Below, piece after piece: positions 56,101 through 59,322 of a stretch of 64,000 nt of DNA; the stretch's first letter is position 1; every line of letters starts with the position of its first letter. The DNA is from Bostrychus sinensis (taxonomy: Eukaryota; Chordata; Actinopteri; Gobiiformes; Eleotridae). Location of the stretch: assembly GCA_020698575.1 (NCBI GenBank), contig CM036254.1, positions 23,226,026 to 23,290,025 on the forward strand, written 5' to 3'. The notes under the pieces are model-generated. The model worked only from the letters and a program-made list of their open reading frames with translations, was not told the origin of the DNA and did not search any database. The position numbers and the translations under genes were made by a program.

Positions 56101-59100
56101 AACCTATGCTGCTTATGGCCCACATGCTGCTGTGTTTTTTAGTCCTCCTCCAATGACTAAACAAAACTCACATAAATAATTAACATTAAACTATTTTGCT
56201 ATGATTGCCAATGTGACTGTTAAAATGTAATGCTCTCAGATTTGGAAGCAACGCTGTTAGCCAAAAATGTGTAACTAATTAAAAAGGACAGTGACACTAA
56301 AATTTTAATTTAGTGAAGTCTGAGCTACTGCAACGAGCTCAGATTAAAAATTGCTTGCTGCTTATGAATATTACACCATTACACAGCTGAGGAGAGAAAT
56401 ACAAGAAGTTGATAACTAAAGACAACATAGAACATTTTCTACTTGTCCCACTGGCACACATTCAAAGTCATAAGTTAATAGTTTTCAAAAGATGCATAAC
56501 TAAACATATACACCGATCAGGCATAACATTATGACAGGTGAAGTGAATAACACAGATCTTCATTAGTTGTATAATAGGCCACAAGTGAACATCTTTCCCC
56601 TTAAGTTGATGTATTATAGCAGAAAAAAATGGGCAAGCCTAAGGATTTAAGTGAGTTTGACCAGGGCCAAATTGTGATGGTTAGGTGGTTGGGTCTGAGC
56701 ACCTCCAAAACTACTATCAAAATATCTATCAAAAGTGATCCAAGGAAGGAACCGGCGACAAGTGATGCATGTGGAGAGCAAAGGCCCTGTGTGGCCCGAT
56801 CCAAAACATCAGCTACTGTAGCCCTACCTGCTGAAGAACTTAATGATAGTTATGATAGAAAGATGTCAGAATACACAGTTGGGCCGTATATTAGCCAGGT
56901 GGTCATAACGCTTAACATTATGACCACTAATAATAGGCCATAATGTCATGCCTGATCAGAGTAGTTAGACATTTAGTTCATCCACTGACACAGACAGCAT
57001 AAGTCTTACCTCTAGTCTCTGCACCATCTCCCTTATGTCCTCTCCACAGTTGTCATGGGCCGACAGCATGATACACTCCCCCCTCTCGTAGAAGATCTTA
57101 ATGCTCATAATCCCTGAGGTCCACCCGATCACGTCCCGACAGGAGCAATTGAAGATCACGTTTTTAGAGTCCTCTTCTATGAGCACAATGAACTCATTCG
57201 ATATGCCCAGCAAACAGTACACGTCCATAGACTGTCCAAAGTCCCGTGCACAGACGCTCCAAGTGATAGCCCCTACGCTGAAGAGATGTGCGTCCTTTCT
57301 GGGCTTAACTTTCTCTTTCTTCTTGGCTCCTAAAGTGATAAAGCTGAATTTTACAGCGGAGTCAATAGTTGCAGCGCTGACGAAATTTTCAGCCAAGTCC
57401 TTAAGGTATTCCTGCCGCGTTCGGGTGGCCATAGCTCTAAACTTCTCCGATTTGTGAGCAGCATTTTCACCATTGATGACCTTGGCGAGTAAGAAGTCCC
57501 TGAAAACCGCTGATTTGGGGAAAGTCACAGATTTGGGGATAGGAGGCCCAAAAGGAGGCACGTCTTTAGATCTGGAGACAGCCACACTAGAAAGAAAACG
57601 GCAAATCGATAAATCAAAACAAGCACTTTGTAGAAAAGAGAGACAATAAAACACAGTGAAGTATTGAACCGCAAGTTAAATGAGTGGCTTTTAAGTTTGA
57701 AGCTGTACGCTGTTCGGGGAAATGGCTTCTGCTAAACTCGCTAACCTTTTCTCTGTTCGATAAAGCTATATTATTAACAAGAGCCATTTTGACTTTCTAA
57801 CCACCAAAGAGGAGCGCCTTAAATCCTAGTTTTAAGGTGTCTGTGAAGATAATAAGTGTAACATCACTAGGCAGATCAAAAGAGACCCACAATTGCAGCG
57901 TTACTGTGAAGTCAAGAAACCACAGTTAGCACTCAGCAGGCTATTATTTTTTATTCTTTCAAATTAAGTGCTCTTAAAGGTTCACGTGGAGCCATTTGGC
58001 ATGAAAACATTTGAACAAAACACATCAAAAGAGAGACGCTTTTCTCAAATTGTCTTTCATTTCTTTCATATCCCGTGGTGCGGCTCTAATAGTTCTGATT
58101 TGATACCATTAGTGCAGTTCCTTACAAAATTATTTTTATTAGTTAAAATATGTCTCAGAGGCAGACTATTTACCTGTAGCAGACATTCTCAGTGCAGGGG
58201 TTGTGGACTTTGACGATAACAAACACATGTTGGAAATGCGATCGGATGTGTTTTGGAGTGAAAGGAAGGGCCCCGGGCTCCTGAAACACAATGGTGACGA
58301 TGTCGTTCCCAATGTGCCTTTTTCTTAATAACTGTAAAAAAGGACAGAGTGACACAGTTAGGTACAAGATGTAATGTAATTTTGGAACATGTGAAAATGG
58401 GAAATGTAGTGTGGCCAACCAACTGCAAAACTAAACATTATAAAGAAACATCCCAGGCAAAGTCAAAATATGTATGTCTATGTACATGCAATGTGCCAAG
58501 TTACACATAATTATAGACCTTTCTAGGAGAGTAGCATTTTTTCTCATTCATTTCTTTGTAGATGGCATAAAAAATAAAACAAAAACCTATATTATGTAGC
58601 CTTCAGCTTCTAATTAAACAGTATATGCACCATTTGGCTTTGTAGATAATACACATTTACCTCAGAAAACACAACTGTTGATAATGCATTTTGTGATATA
58701 TTGTGCAGCCTAGTGTCATAGATAAAAGAGCTATTTATTTTCCCCACTGACGTTGCTCTACAACATCACCCCAATTCACAGCTTGTATTGTTGTATTGTT
58801 GCAGTTAGTTAACCCCATTCCCTGCTTGCTATGAAGTTGTCAGCAAGGATCAAGAGGAGCGCCAAACAAGCCAGATTAGGAGGCTCAGAGGTGAATTGGA
58901 AAGGATGAAGGGATGAGAGGCTATGGGAAGATTACCGCCGTGGATTAAATTAAACTACCCACTGTCTGGCTAAAACACACTACAATCAGGTGGAAGGAAA
59001 TCTAAATGCAATCGCAGAAGTATTAGTTTGTGTAGAAGACAGACCACATACCTTGTAGTCCTATATAGCTTTTTCAGTCTCTTATAATCAGAGGTGGACG

Positions 59101-59268
59101 TATTCAAAATCACTTACTTCAAAATAATATTAATTAAGTAAAAGTAATAGTATTCAACGCATCTATTTATGGAGTAAAAGTAAAAAAATGTATGTAAACT
59201 TTACAGTATACTGATATTTTTTTCCACTGTAGAATCTGCTTCTACCACTAGTAATACTGCTTCCACTC

Positions 59269-59322
<54 letters not shown>

